DNA of 64,000 nt from Gnetum montanum. Lineage: Eukaryota > Streptophyta > Gnetopsida > Gnetales > Gnetaceae. The translations under genes and the position numbers were made by a program. Under the pieces are notes generated by a model that was not told the origin of the DNA, ran no database searches, and saw nothing but the letters and a program-made list of their open reading frames with translations. The stretch lies in assembly GCA_015680685.1 (NCBI GenBank), contig MNCI01036172.1, positions 33,237 through 97,236 of the forward strand, given 5' to 3'. This document shows positions 1 through 11,190 of this stretch, piece by piece; position 1 is the stretch's first letter; every line of letters begins with the position of its first letter.

Positions 1-310
1 AGCATCTCATCAATGTCAAACTAAGCCTGTGGCCCTCCTGCACCTCCCAGCCCCTAGTGACCATGCTGATCTAGACCTCTTTCATTGGTATTGGTCTGAA
101 ACAGGGTTGAATTATTGGCTTTCATTTCCAGTGATAGCATTTTAAGAGAGTCTCTGCAGATAATTTTGCTGTGTCTGAGCACTAGAACAAATTTTGTCCT
201 TGAACAGTATGGCAATTCTTTCAAGCTTTTGCATGCCATCCATGCTTGTCTGTGGCATGTGCTTTCTAAGTGTATCCAATATCTTGGCAATGATTCTCTG
301 ATAAGCCTTG
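1..310. other. Intergenic, unassigned
   Basis: No recognisable gene. Short open frames occur on both strands, but they overlap each other and match no family I know. The segment ends at the first base of a copia-type LTR. Confidence 0.4.
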
Positions 311-761
311 TGTTAGGAATTGACAATGGCACACGATAGTTTTATTAAATATAAAATATAAGTGTCAATGTTGTTAATTAGAAAAAGCTAGAATGTCAAT
401 AGAAAATGGATTGTTAAATATCAGCAATTATTGAGGATGACTTTGAAAAGATCTAAGGAAGTTTTGGAAGATTAGTCATATTTCAATATTATTTTTAAAA
501 AGTTGGAGAAGAGTTTAAGAAACCATGAGACATTTATAGATTAATTTAAACATAGATTACTTGTGTAAGCAACCATATGTATTCATTGTGATGAAAATTA
601 ATAGAATTGCATTGCTTGATCATTTGTCCCAACTTGGCAAGGGCTTGGAAGTCACTTTCTTTTCTATTATCTTTTGTCACAATAGCTTTCCATATGTGGT
701 TGATTTTCCATTACTAGTTTATGGTTCACTATGTTGATGGTTCTTCCTTATTTTTCCAACA
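311..761 (+). repeat. Copia-type 5' LTR
   Basis: The LTR opens with TGTTAGG and closes with CCAACA. It is repeated with many point differences at 1760-2189. The right boundary is set by the primer-binding site two bases downstream. Confidence 0.75.
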
Positions 762-763
762 AT

Positions 764-775
764 TGGTATTAGAGC
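764..775 (+). other. Primer-binding site, initiator tRNA-Met type
   Basis: The bases TGGTATTAGAGC match the usual plant copia primer site TGGTATCAGAGC with one C-to-T change. The site starts two bases after the 5' LTR, as expected for reverse-transcription priming. Confidence 0.75.
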
Positions 776-1410
776 AAGGTTCATGGTTCAATGCCCTTAA
801 TAGATATATGGTGTTGTGTTGTTAATGCATCTCTTGTTAAACAAGATGGTTTGTGCACAAGATTGAGAAAGTGTAAAGTTTTCTATAAGTTTTGCTGGTT
901 TTACAATACAGGTTCTAGTATGGAGGTTATTACTATTCATAAATGTGCACATGATCATTATTGCTTTACAATGATATTAGCTAGATATGTAGTAGCTCAA
1001 ATTTTAACATCCAATGTGAATTTTGCTACAAATGGGCAAGGATGGTATAACATCTAATGTATTTGGCAAATGTATGACATGATGAATGGATTTTTTCATA
1101 TAATGTAGAGGATAGGTAGGACATATTTCTACAAATTTTTTGTTGTTTTCACAAGATGGATTGTTCTTGTGGGGTAGTTTTTTTGATTTTGTGGGATGAG
1201 TTTCTCATGTGATTTCATCAAGACAAGTTATTTGTTGCTTGTGTAGATTCATCATTGATGGTTTTAGCAAGATAGTTTTTCTGTGGCTCATCACTTGTGG
1301 TTTTAGCAAGATTGCTTTGTAGGATGGAGTAATCCTACAAGTTCATTGCTAGGATGAATTGTTTTTTATTGCAAGTGCTAGGATTGCAGGATGAACTACG
1401 TTGTAGCTCT

Positions 1411-1580
1411 AAGCATGTATCATAAGATGGAAAATTTTCTTGTAATTGTTTTGCAGGTTTAGGCATATGTCATAAGATGGAGATTTTCTTAAGATTTTCT
1501 TATGATGGTTATGTAGGTTTAAGCATGTGTCATAAAGATGGAGATTTTCTTATTTTCTTATGATAGTTTTGCAACAATAA
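1411..1580 (+). repeat. Three imperfect ~50-60 bp tandem repeats
   Basis: Each copy opens with a variant of AAGCATGTGTCATAAGATGG followed by GATTTTCTT, at 1411, 1461 and 1521. They lie inside the non-coding interior of the copia-type element, just before its polypurine tract. Confidence 0.6.
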
Positions 1581-1759
1581 ATTATCTTTTTTGCAAGTTG
1601 TTAGTAGCTACATAGATAGTTTAGCTATGGCAACACATATATTATAATCTTACTCGCATGTGGCATGGAATTGAATAGTGCACATATTAAGAAAGAAAAA
1701 ATTCAGGTCAAGGGGATGCATTGTTAAGTTTATTTATCATGTTGACATTGAGGGGTGAT

Positions 1760-2189
1760 TGTTAGGAATTGACAATACCACATGATAGTTTATTAAATAT
1801 AATATATAAGTGCCAATACTGTTAATTAAAAAAAGCTAGAATATCCATAAAAATGGATTGTTAAATATTGGTAATTATTAAAAATTTTGAGGATGACGTT
1901 GGAAAGATCTAAGAAAGTTTGGAAGGTCAATTAGATCTCAAGATTATTTTTAAAAAGCTAGAGAAGAGTTGAAGAAACTATGAAACATCTACAAATTAAT
2001 TTAAATTAATAAAATTTATTGTGACGAAAATTAATAGAATTGCATTGCCTGATCATTTGCCTTGGTTTGGCAAGGACTTTGGAGTCACTTTCTTTTCTAT
2101 TATCTTTTGTCACAATGGCTTTTGATGTGCAGTTGATTTTCTATTAATAGTTTATGGTTCGTTGCCAACACCTCATCATTTCTCCAATT
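1760..2189 (+). repeat. Copia-type 3' LTR
   Basis: This is the second copy of the repeat at 311-761, starting directly after the tract GAGGGGTGAT. Alignment is clear to about 2156 and then loosens. The end is placed near 2189 by matching CCAA to the 5' copy, so it is uncertain by about 20 bases. Confidence 0.7.
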
Positions 2190-3569
2190 GTTGTTATCCA
2201 TGGCTTAGCTTGGCTATGCTCTGCCAGGGCAACTTCTTTCTATTAGCTATGGTCAATCCTACTACCCAAGGCCATTCATTTCACTTATTGTCTCCTCGTT
2301 GTTAGTTATCATTTTAATTTCATATTTTCTTTTAATTTTCCTTAACCAATCATCAATCATTAGACTCTTAAAAGAGAGCATGCAATCTTACTGTTTGTCA
2401 CATTTTAGATAACATTAACAATTCATGCCTCTCCCAAGCATGGCATTCATGTAATATTAATCAATAGTACCAAAAGCCTTGTGTGTATCTAATTTTTCAC
2501 CACAGTAGCATGATGTTAATGAGTAACAAAGTGGAGTGATTCATATACTAAAATAATTCAATCTATAATCCTTCTATTTTTAACAAACCTAGCTTGGTTG
2601 TTATTTAATATTGGGAATATTAAGAAGCAAAATAATAATAGTAGCTTAGAAGGCAATAGAAATATGTTCATACTCCAAAATTGAAAGACAAGCTCTTCTA
2701 TATCTTATGCACTATGTCCTAGTACATTTGGAAGAAATCAAAAGGAAGCTATCCTTCCTTGAGCTTTATTGTTGGCTAGTCTTGTTTCATTGAAAATGTT
2801 TTAAAATTTAAGCATTTTTTTAAAAATTAACCATCATGGTGATTATCAATTTGAAGAGAGTTTGTGATTATTTCTTCACTTGTTGAACAATAAAGGTTTT
2901 GTTTATTATTTATGGTTTAAAAAGCATTTTAGGAAACATGATAATTTAAAGGCTTATTGGCTATCATGATTGACTTTTTGTTTTAATGTATATCATCAAT
3001 TTTGGTTTAAACAAATGAATGTATATAAATGTATAGATGCACCACTTTAACATGAGTTATAGGCCATGAATTTATGCATAAGGGCTTTGGTTGATAGTTG
3101 GAACCTAGAAAAAGAAGAAATTAAGGGTTAGTTAGGGTTCATACCCATGATTGGGGGTTGGGTGTTTTGGGACTGAGAATATGACTAGGGTTTGTAGTTT
3201 TGGGATTAGGTCCAATGTTGTTTATATGTGGATTTGTCTTGTGGTATAGTAGTGGATGATATCATAGTAGGTAATGGGATGTCTTACATCATCTTGGTTT
3301 TCCCTTGTAATTTAGGAGCCACATAGATCTAGATAAGCAATGTTAGGATATCTACTAGGCACACATTCAACTACAAGTGGATGGCTCCATATATCTACAT
3401 CCTTATAAGAATATCTACCCTATGGTATCTACCTCCATTGATGTGACATAGGTTATAAATTGTGGAGGTAGTTGCAGGATATTAATATTCCTAGAGAACT
3501 TCTATTTGCTATTCAAAAGTTGTATAGTTCAGTGCAAATTATGTTATTGAATAATAACACATAGGAAAA
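2190..3569. other. AT-rich intergenic, nothing recognised
   Basis: Both strands are dense in stop codons. I see no LTR ends, terminal inverted repeats or coding motifs. Confidence 0.4.
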
Positions 3570-4890
3570 AATTTTATGAATTAGAGCAACATTGGGCTGA
3601 AACAAAGATGTCCACTTTCATTCACTCTCTTTGGCATCTTCATTGATGAATTAGAGCAATGGATGTCCTCTATTACATTGGATTTTATTAAAGTTGGAAA
3701 TTTTTCTATGAATATTTTAATGTTTGCTAACGAGGTAGTTTTTAGTGCAAAAACTAAAGTTCAAATGAAGTTTATGCTTCAAATTTTAGATGATTTTTGT
3801 ACTATCATAGGATGAAAGTCAATGTTAGCAAAACCAAAATAATGGTGTGCGGTACAAAATCTGTTGTAGATTAATTTTCTATTGGGCCAAAGAAAATTGA
3901 AATTGTCTCCTCATATAAGTATTTGGGCATCTCAATCTCAAATAGATATTATTGGCAAGATTGTAGTGCTCAAAAGGTTTTAAACAATATGCATGCTTTA
4001 TATTTAGTTTGTAGTAAATGTGCACAAGACTATATTTGGGCATAGGATGTTTGCAAGAACATGTACAATCAACTTGTTTAGCCAGTACTATTATGTGAAT
4101 GTGAAACTTGGGAATCCAATTTACTTACAACGTAAGGGAAACATTTGGAATATGTCCAAAAACAATTTTTGTTTTAGGAACTTTAGGTAAATACTCAAAC
4201 TTCATATGTTATTTTATTAGTAGAAGTATATATGCTACCTATAAAAATTATAGCTCTTCAAAAGTTTCTACAATTTTATAAAAAGATGCTTGCTAAGCCT
4301 AGTGCCCACATATCCATGGAAGTTTATAAAGTTACTCAAGAAAAAAGATAGTTCAATGATGGGAAAATATGGCTTCAAAAAAGGAATATTGAAGATTGAG
4401 ATTTAAATTTGAGCTTTAAGGATCTAAAAATAACGATTAGACAAAAGACATTGAAGCACATGTGGGAACAATCATGTAGAAAAATAAATAAATTTTTTTT
4501 TTGCAGTATATTTGAGGAGGCTCCTTAGTAAGAGTACCTATTTATTTATCTACTCCTATTTCCAAATAAAGTAAGGTGGTCATCAAGCATGCTCACATGG
4601 GATCTCACTATCTATTAATTGTTTTATCTTTGAGATGGAATAGTCTTTAAAGAGAACAATGCATTTGCAAATTTTGTATATATGCACTAGTGGAAGATGA
4701 ACATATCTTTTTGAATTATTCCTTCTTTAATGCTCCTAGACTTAAATATAGTATTGAGGCAACAACTTTTGGCACATTTGTTTTGAGTTAGAGGTGTCAA
4801 TTTTGGGTCATTTTCTTGATGAATTGTTCAAGAGCCATCATGACCCTATCAAAGCCTTGAAATAAAAAAATTAATGTCTCATAGACCTTT
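3570..4890 (+). pseudogene. Decayed non-LTR retrotransposon (LINE) RT fragment
   Basis: The plus-strand translation, interrupted by stops and frameshifts, gives the stretch after the RT catalytic box. It reads KVNVSKTKIMVCG, then SSYKYLGISIS, then a C-terminal region resembling LINE RT thumb and connection sequence. The catalytic Asp-Asp box seems to lie near 3725-3740 but is altered (the frame reads AN-E). There is no endonuclease and no intact frame of useful length. The fragment is old and 5'-truncated. I place it among RTE or Jockey-like LINEs without certainty. Confidence 0.6.
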
Positions 4891-4936
4891 TATGGTCTTA
4901 CAAGGACACAATTGAGCATTCGCATTTCCATTCCAT

Positions 4937-5014
4937 TAACCTAATTTGCAATAGATTCATTATTTAAGCAATGGATTCATTATTTAACCTAAATTGCAAT
5001 GGATTCATTATTTA
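4937..5014 (+). repeat. Short tandem repeat at the 3' edge of a LINE remnant
   Basis: There are three imperfect copies of a 20-30 base unit ending GCAATGGATTCATTATTTA. They directly follow the LINE remnant and may be a tail expansion. Confidence 0.55.
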
Positions 5015-6411
5015 TCAAATTAAGTTGATAACACAACATGTTATCCTGAAAAGATCAAAGTATGTTGACAATAATGTTTACATCACAACATGGCACTGCC
5101 AAATGCTAAACTTTATGGGAAACATGGTCTAAGGACTGCAGTGATATTTTGAAAATTCCTGAACTTCAACCCTGATATGTACTCCTGGGTACCGTACTAC
5201 TTAGAACCCAACCGAAACCAACAATAAATTATTCGTTGAGGGATTTTGCATGCTGTGAGGTAACCTCCGTATTTCACTGATCATATTGATTTGCTGGGTA
5301 AGGGGAGGTTCAGATTCGATCACAGTGGGTTACGGCTGAACGGTACAGGTACAGATACCGTAAAGTACAAACTACGAATCGTTATTTGTGCTCATCAATA
5401 TCCATTATTTTATGTTGGAAAGATTCTCTTGCTCAGACCATAGATCTGTATTATCATGAACCAGATAAATATATATATTCTGATTAACTACATCTACAAT
5501 CCCATCTGAAAACAGTTAAATACAGGACAATGTTCTTAGTAAGATATATTATTCTTGAAAGTTTGTGTTCCTGTGTTAAATTAGGTTAACTTTTACGCAA
5601 GATAGATGTGTTCGAGAGCTGTATTTTAATTATCGTTGACATTTGTGCATACCGACGTAAAAGAAACAGTGACAGAAAGTTGGCGTCATGTAAAAAAAAA
5701 TTAGCTTAGATAGATATATATATCTTTATGAATTCGCCGATATGATTTTAAAAAGATGATATTAACCACGTGCAATTTTTGGACGAGAAAACACAAGATA
5801 ACTGAAATGGAATCACTCATCTATCTTTTGTTTTTCTACCTATTTCCCAATTTAATTATATTTTCTTGGTTAAGTTTGTTCTATCTTTGTTTATTGATGG
5901 TGCTTTTCAGCTATTATTATTTATGCCAGAGATTTATATTTCAAAAATGTGTAGAACAAACAAAGACAGAATAAACTTGACCGAGAGGGTATAACTAAAT
6001 TGGGAAATGGGTAAAGGAACAGAAATGGATGAGTCATTTTGTTTTAGTTATCTTGTTTCATTGTCCAATAACATCATCTGCTTTAAAACCATCTTGGCCA
6101 ATTCATAAAGATATATATATATATAAGCTAGTGGAGTAGTTGATAGGCTAGAAGTAAAATTTAATTATTTTTTTAAAATTTTAAAGTTATTAATTGAATT
6201 ATGTTTTGTAAATTTCTCTATTGTCATCATCATCAAGATCATTGTTTTCTTTCGTTATCTATTATAAGAAAATTGTTTTAAAAGTTAAAATATTTTCAGA
6301 AATATTTCAACAATATCAAACCTGGCAAACCATCTATGGTACAAATAAAATGAGCGACTGCAGAAGCGAGATTGTATTTGAGATTCTAATTCCTCCCGCA
6401 CATGGAGAACT
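5015..6411. other. Intergenic, nothing recognised
   Basis: This is AT-rich sequence with short AT microsatellites near 5708 and 6110. Open frames of 60-70 codons at 5756 and 6221 are hydrophobic or low-complexity and show no family motif, so I do not call them genes. Confidence 0.4.
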
Positions 6412-6772
6412 CATATGAGCTGAGCTGAGCTCTTTTACGTCTAATTGTGTATTCATATGAGCTGAGCTGAGCTCGTTTACGTCTAATTGTGTATTCAAAC
6501 TCATTTCTGGGTTTTTCGTGGCCAGCTAACCGGGGCTGCCATTGACATTTTCCGTAGTAACAGAAATAGTCGATGATGCTGGAGCCCTTGGCCGTAGTAA
6601 CAGCTTTCGGTAGAAACCATGCCAAGCCTCGAGAACTTTCCAGATGGTGGCAAGGATGGTGCTGGAAAGGCCGAGGCAACCCTTGCGAGTTGACGGCCCC
6701 AAAACAAGGTAGTGCAGAGGCCCGCCAGTGACGGTGAAAATCAGTTAAAGGTTGGCCTCTCGGCCAAAACAA
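6386..6772 (-). CDS. Uncertain small ORF containing an in-frame 14-residue duplication
   Basis: This open frame of about 128 codons sits in a locally GC-richer patch. I recognise no domain. Its C-terminal part contains a 14-residue unit (EYTIRRKRAQLSSY) twice in tandem, produced by the 42-base duplication at 6412-6495, which keeps the frame. The start codon may not be ATG. It could be a lineage-specific peptide, a decayed gene edge or chance; I favour chance or a remnant. Confidence 0.15.
   Translation of the reverse strand: MFWPRGQPLTDFHRHWRASALPCFGAVNSQGLPRPFQHHPCHHLESSRGLAWFLPKAVTTAKGSSIIDYFCYYGKCQWQPRLAGHEKPRNEFEYTIRRKRAQLSSYEYTIRRKRAQLSSYEFSMCGRN
6412..6495 (+). repeat. 42-bp tandem duplication
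   Basis: Copy one is 6412-6453 and copy two 6454-6495. They differ at one base (T against G in the GAGCTC-TTTACG segment). Each copy contains GAGCTGAGCTGAGCTC, itself a short repeat. The high identity points to a recent event compared with the decayed surroundings. Confidence 0.9.
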
Positions 6773-6976
6773 GTTGCTATCAAGTGGATGTGATTTCCAC
6801 TTAAATAATCAAACCCGTTTAGGGAACACAATACCCAAGGTTTCAAAAAATGCGGTAAATATCATGAACTTAACAAATACAGCAAAAAATGACATTAACT
6901 AAAAGTTTTTAATTACAATAGAACATGAAAATTATGGATATTTTTCCATTTTGATCAATTTTTTGAAAATTTATGA

Positions 6977-7315
6977 TGAATAACTCATATTGATGTCACC
7001 ATTGAAGTTTTCAACAGATACTCCAATATGGTTGTTATACAAAAACTTTGATCGGTATGATAATGTAGAAATACCAAGGCTATACATATACACAAATCTT
7101 CATTATTAGATTGTTACATGAGCTCTTTTTTATGGTTGAATAACCTGTATTGATGTCATCATTGTTGAATAACCTGTATTGATGTCATCATTGAAGTTTT
7201 AGCTAATATTTCATATTAGCCGTTAAAGGAAAGCTGAATGTGGTTGTTATACCAAAACTTTGACCACTATAATGATGGAGAAATACCAAGGCTATATTCA
7301 GATCATCATTATTAC
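6977..7315 (+). repeat. Direct repeat of ~140 bp with nested 29-bp tandem duplication
   Basis: Two diverged copies, about 6977-7115 and 7166-7315, share the segments TTGATGTCA, ATTGAAGTTTT, TGGTTGTTATA and AGAAATACCAAGGCTATA. At the start of the second copy a 29-base unit is duplicated exactly (7136-7164 and 7165-7193). I see no coding function. This could be a small array or part of an unrecognised repeat. Confidence 0.75.
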
Positions 7316-8365
7316 TATTTCAGCTTTATCTCATTGTTATGTGAATCCTAAATGAGGAATTCAAGGTTATAGACAAATATCATATAGATTGAAACATCTA
7401 ATCGTCTTATAAACATGTAATTGAACAGCTTTGATATTGCTGGTAACGTATCATGTTAATTATATATCTTAAAATAAAATTGATTTGAGTTTCGACGCCC
7501 ATTTTATACATTTAGAGATCCTAAAACTTACAGTTATCAATAACGTGGAAGAATGGTTGGCCAGGTCAAGTTTAAACAAACGGCGAAGCATGTGCTACAA
7601 CCTGGCCTCCTGGTGCGATTATGAAATTATTAAACTGGGTCTGAACCGAATAAACAGTATTTGACAAAGATATTCAGGTGACAACATAGCACTCCTGCCA
7701 ACCAAATGCTTGCCTCCATTCCATGTGAAAACTTAAATTCTGACCTTCAAAAAGAAAAGGCGTGGGAGGTTGTAAAATAAAAAACATGAAGCTAAACACG
7801 TCTTCTTTCTTTTTAACATTGGAAACGGTCAGAGTTACGTGGGAATATTAAAAATTGAAAACCACAAGAAGCCATTTCGTCATCCATTCAAGCGCCACCG
7901 AGTCCGTTACTTCCGTTGATCCGGTGACAAGCGGACTACTTTGAACGCATTCCACATCCAAAGACAAGAAAATAATTTCCGCGGACGGATCAATGTGGCA
8001 ATGCTTTGTCTTTCTTCCCAAGTTCCCTTCCATCGCAGGAGCACTCATTCAGTCACACTCAAGTTTTCAAATCCATATTAAACTGTTATTCCTGCTCTTT
8101 ACCAAGGAAGGAAGGCAGGAAGCGGCCTTTTAAAAGCTCCTCAATTTCAACAGTTTCCCATGGCCAGCGACCTGTGCTTCAATACCTCCAACAACACTGA
8201 ATTCCCGCAGTAAAATTTCTTCATCGCAAATTTACCTATGTTTCTATATATATATATATATACACACGTTCGATCTGCTATCGCTATGTTTATTTTATGT
8301 TCATTTTGCTTTTTGAAAATGCAGCGATTCAGCTTATTAAATTCTTGAATTGGATACGTTTGCAG
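7316..8365. other. Intergenic, nothing firm
   Basis: No gene is supported here. The segment 7850-8200 is less AT-rich and could be the remnant of a 5' or intronic part of the glycosyltransferase fragment that follows, but I cannot read conserved residues in it. An AT/AC microsatellite lies at about 8244-8268. Confidence 0.35.
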
Positions 8366-8735
8366 GCAATGGGGATTCGAGAAGCTGGTTTTCAAGGACG
8401 TTTTGAAGCGTGCGCAGGGACCGAAAATATGCAGTCCAACCCAGAAACGTTTTCGCCACAGGCGTCCATTCGTCTGCAAATTTCCAAGGGAAAACCACCC
8501 ACAAGACGGAACGCCAAATCGGCTACTTCCATTATCACAATAGTATCAATAACGGAGGCGAGCCCTGCACACGGCTGGTGGACTACAAACTCTTCTCCGC
8601 CAAAACAAATCGGTAATAATTCATCACAATGGCAGACCCTACAGATTGGACCAGACCATGAAATCCTTGGCCCATGAAATCAAGCAGTTCGAGTTGCAGA
8701 CAATCGGCGACCAGCTCGCGGGCACCCCTCCATGA
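8366..8735 (+). pseudogene. Glycosyltransferase family 92 (DUF23) C-terminal fragment
   Basis: Three consecutive pieces in two frames together resemble the C-terminus of plant GT92 proteins, the group that includes the pectic galactan galactosyltransferases. They read WGFEKLVFKDVLK (from 8370), then RRDRKYAVQPRNVFATGVH and IGYFHYHNSINNGGEPC (8410-8613, ending in TAA), then YRLDQTMKSLAHEIKQFE and TIGDQ (8640-8735, ending in TGA). A shift near 8409 and a second near 8614 break the frame. The piece is preceded by TTTGCAG, which could be an old 3' splice site. No upstream catalytic half is visible, so I call it a truncated pseudogene. Family identity rests on motif memory, not a search. Confidence 0.6.
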
Positions 8736-9599
8736 TTCAGATCAAAATTACATTATTTGATTTATCGCTGATTACGGAACATTGCAATTTATGCAACCGA
8801 CATTGTTTACATGTATTTCCGTATTATACGTAGCATTATGGGCTTGGGCATAGCGGCATGTGATGTCAAAGTTACTTCGTAAGATAAAGTTGTGTGAGAA
8901 TTTTCCAGGGATGCATCCGCCCAGAAACAAGATGCAGAGAAATTGGCCGTGCCCTTGAGGAGGAGAAACTATGGTATGCAAGCAAATAAGAAAAGCCTTT
9001 CTTTGCGATTCAGCCACCTTAGATTCATGATTCATCCCACGTTCTTGCAATTTAGGCTCCCAAGGTGGCAACTTTATGCTGTCATGTGAAGTTTTGTTTT
9101 CGACGTGAACAAGGCTGCCATTGACTTTTGACCGGCATTCACTTTGCACAGCTCTCATACCATAGCCTGGTCCGGGCACTCGTGTGGATGGTTCTTATAA
9201 TGTTACTTAAAATTTGGAGGTCCATGTTATATGCGGTGGGACCATTAACCTTGCAACAACCAAATAAACGGGCACATAGAAAAGGTAAATAAGGATTAGC
9301 TGCGCTGGGAACATCATGGATCAGAAAGTTGAATGTTATATCCCTGTTTCTTGTAACCTTAAGAAAGTTGAATGTTACGTTAGTATAACCTTTGAACTCT
9401 TTGGTATGTAGATGACACAATGTTTTTTTTTTTAATCTTCACATTTGCCCCTAAGGCAAGAAAGGTGATGCACGCATTGGATGGATTTTGTTAGTTAATA
9501 GGGCTTCAAGTCAATTGAAACAAGACAGCTTTTTCATATAAGATGCTCGATAGAAAGGTTTGAGCATATTAGATGCATTTTTGGGTGTATTGTTGGCTT
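8736..9599. other. Intergenic, nothing recognised
   Basis: Two open frames on the minus strand (8772-9179 and 9139-9420) show no known motif. They overlap in an arrangement more typical of chance than of genes. Confidence 0.35.
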
Positions 9600-11190
9600 A
9601 CTCCTAGCTACCTATTAGGGGCAATCTTTGTTCTATGGACAAAAATCAGCTAATATTTGGGAGAGAGTGTTGGGAAAGATACAAAAGAAGTTAGCCTCTT
9701 GGACAGGTATGTTTATGTCTTTCATAGGTAGGTTAACACTAGCTAAATTTGCCTTCTCAAGCATTCTCATTTATAATGCACTGGTTTTCAATCCCCTAGC
9801 TCAATTTGTGTTGCAAATCAATCAGATTGTGAGGAATTTCCTTTTGTCTAGAGGGGAGGAGATTTGCCAATTTCATTTGATTGCTTGAGATAAGGTGACT
9901 ATCCCAATTCATGTAGGTGGTTGTGGGCTGTAGGATTTTGAGAGGTAGGCTTACATTCTGGCTGCTAAGCTGCCTTGAGAGGTTTGATCTTGGGTGGATA
10001 AGCATTAGGTCAACTGTCTTCAAATGTGCTATCCTAATATGTGGATTTGCCCAACTAGAGCCTTGGAGATATGGAAAACCATTAGGAGAAGATGGACTTT
10101 ACTTTAGTCACATATGCATTGGGAATTTGGGAAAACAAACATCTTAGTAGGTGGTCTTCCGGTAGGACAAGCTCATTACAAAATGATTGGAGAAACTTTT
10201 TTTGAAGCAATCACCTTATTGCACCAAGGTCTAGAGGCACATGTAAGGGATTGGTTTAGTAGGGGGCAATGGAGAATTTCATCAGTCTTTTATGATTATA
10301 ATTGACATGGCCAATTCACCAAAATTCTTGACATCTTTAAAAAACATAGCCCCCCTAATTTAGCCCATGAAGATACCTTGCATTTTGCTTTGATAAACCA
10401 TAAAAAATGGATCTCATGTCTTTATAAGCAATTCTTTGCCAAACTAAAAGGGGATGGGGCCTTATTTGGAGGTTGCATTGTAAACCAAAGGTGAGGTTTT
10501 TTGCTTGGCGATTAGCTCATCATGCAGTGCTTACTCAGGAAAGCCTCCAACAACAAGGTTTTTGCCATGGCCTTCCCATGTATCCTTTGCTATAAGAAGA
10601 TTAAACACCTTTTTAAAGAATGTTTGTTTAGAAAGGTTATAAGTCAATTTGTGTGCATGTGGACTAAGATCTTTTGGGATCAATGTTAGGCAATTCTTAC
10701 AAATGGGTCCATCATTCAAAGTCACTTGCATGAGATTTCATTATAGGTGGAGGTCACCTAGGAGATTTGGCTCAAGCAAAATATTTGTACATTTAGTGTG
10801 AAGTGCCTAAACTCCCCCTATAAATGTGTCTCAAAAGCATTTGTCGACTTTCACTTGTAGGAAAACATCCATGAATGCACAATGACAACACTTAACACTT
10901 GTGATTCTTTACAAGATGAGCCAATGTGGCACCCATAAAGTGGGTGTTCTTATATGTTATTAAATATGCATACCCTCTATTTTAAATAAACTTTATAATG
11001 TTGCACATGACTATTTTTTAGTGTTTGGTTTTGATGCCCTATAGGAATGCTTGGGACTTTTTGATTAGTTTGAGTGTTCATTTGTTTTCCTAGGGGATCT
11101 TCTACCCTCCATGATGATACTACTATTGTAATTGCTAATTTGGAGGTTTACCTCTCTTGTTATATAAATGACTAAACTTTCCCTAAAAAA
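9600..11190 (+). pseudogene. L1-type LINE, 3' end with zf-RVT-like domain
   Basis: The translation has the hallmarks of the C-terminal half of plant L1-type LINE ORF2. It has a post-RT segment KKLASWTG followed by GRLTLAKF (from about 9690). A later segment around 10480-10520 reads KPKVRFFAWRLAHHAV, like the zinc-finger-RT region. It ends in AT-rich sequence and a short A-run at about 11185-11192. Several stops and frame changes are present, and the RT catalytic core and endonuclease are missing. It is a 5'-truncated, dead copy. Confidence 0.7.

Larger units (their letters stand above)
311..2189 (+). mobile_element. Small non-autonomous Ty1/copia-type LTR element
   Basis: Two direct repeats of about 430-450 bases, both opening with TGTTAGGAATTGACAAT, flank about 1 kb of internal sequence. 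A copia-type primer-binding site follows the first repeat and a purine-rich tract (GAGGGGTGAT) precedes the second. No gag, protease, integrase or RT can be read in the interior, so the element would have depended on proteins supplied elsewhere. It is larger than a typical TRIM and smaller than most LARDs. The right end is blurred by mutation. The flanks (CCTTG before 311 against several possible pentamers after about 2189) give no convincing target duplication. Confidence 0.75.
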
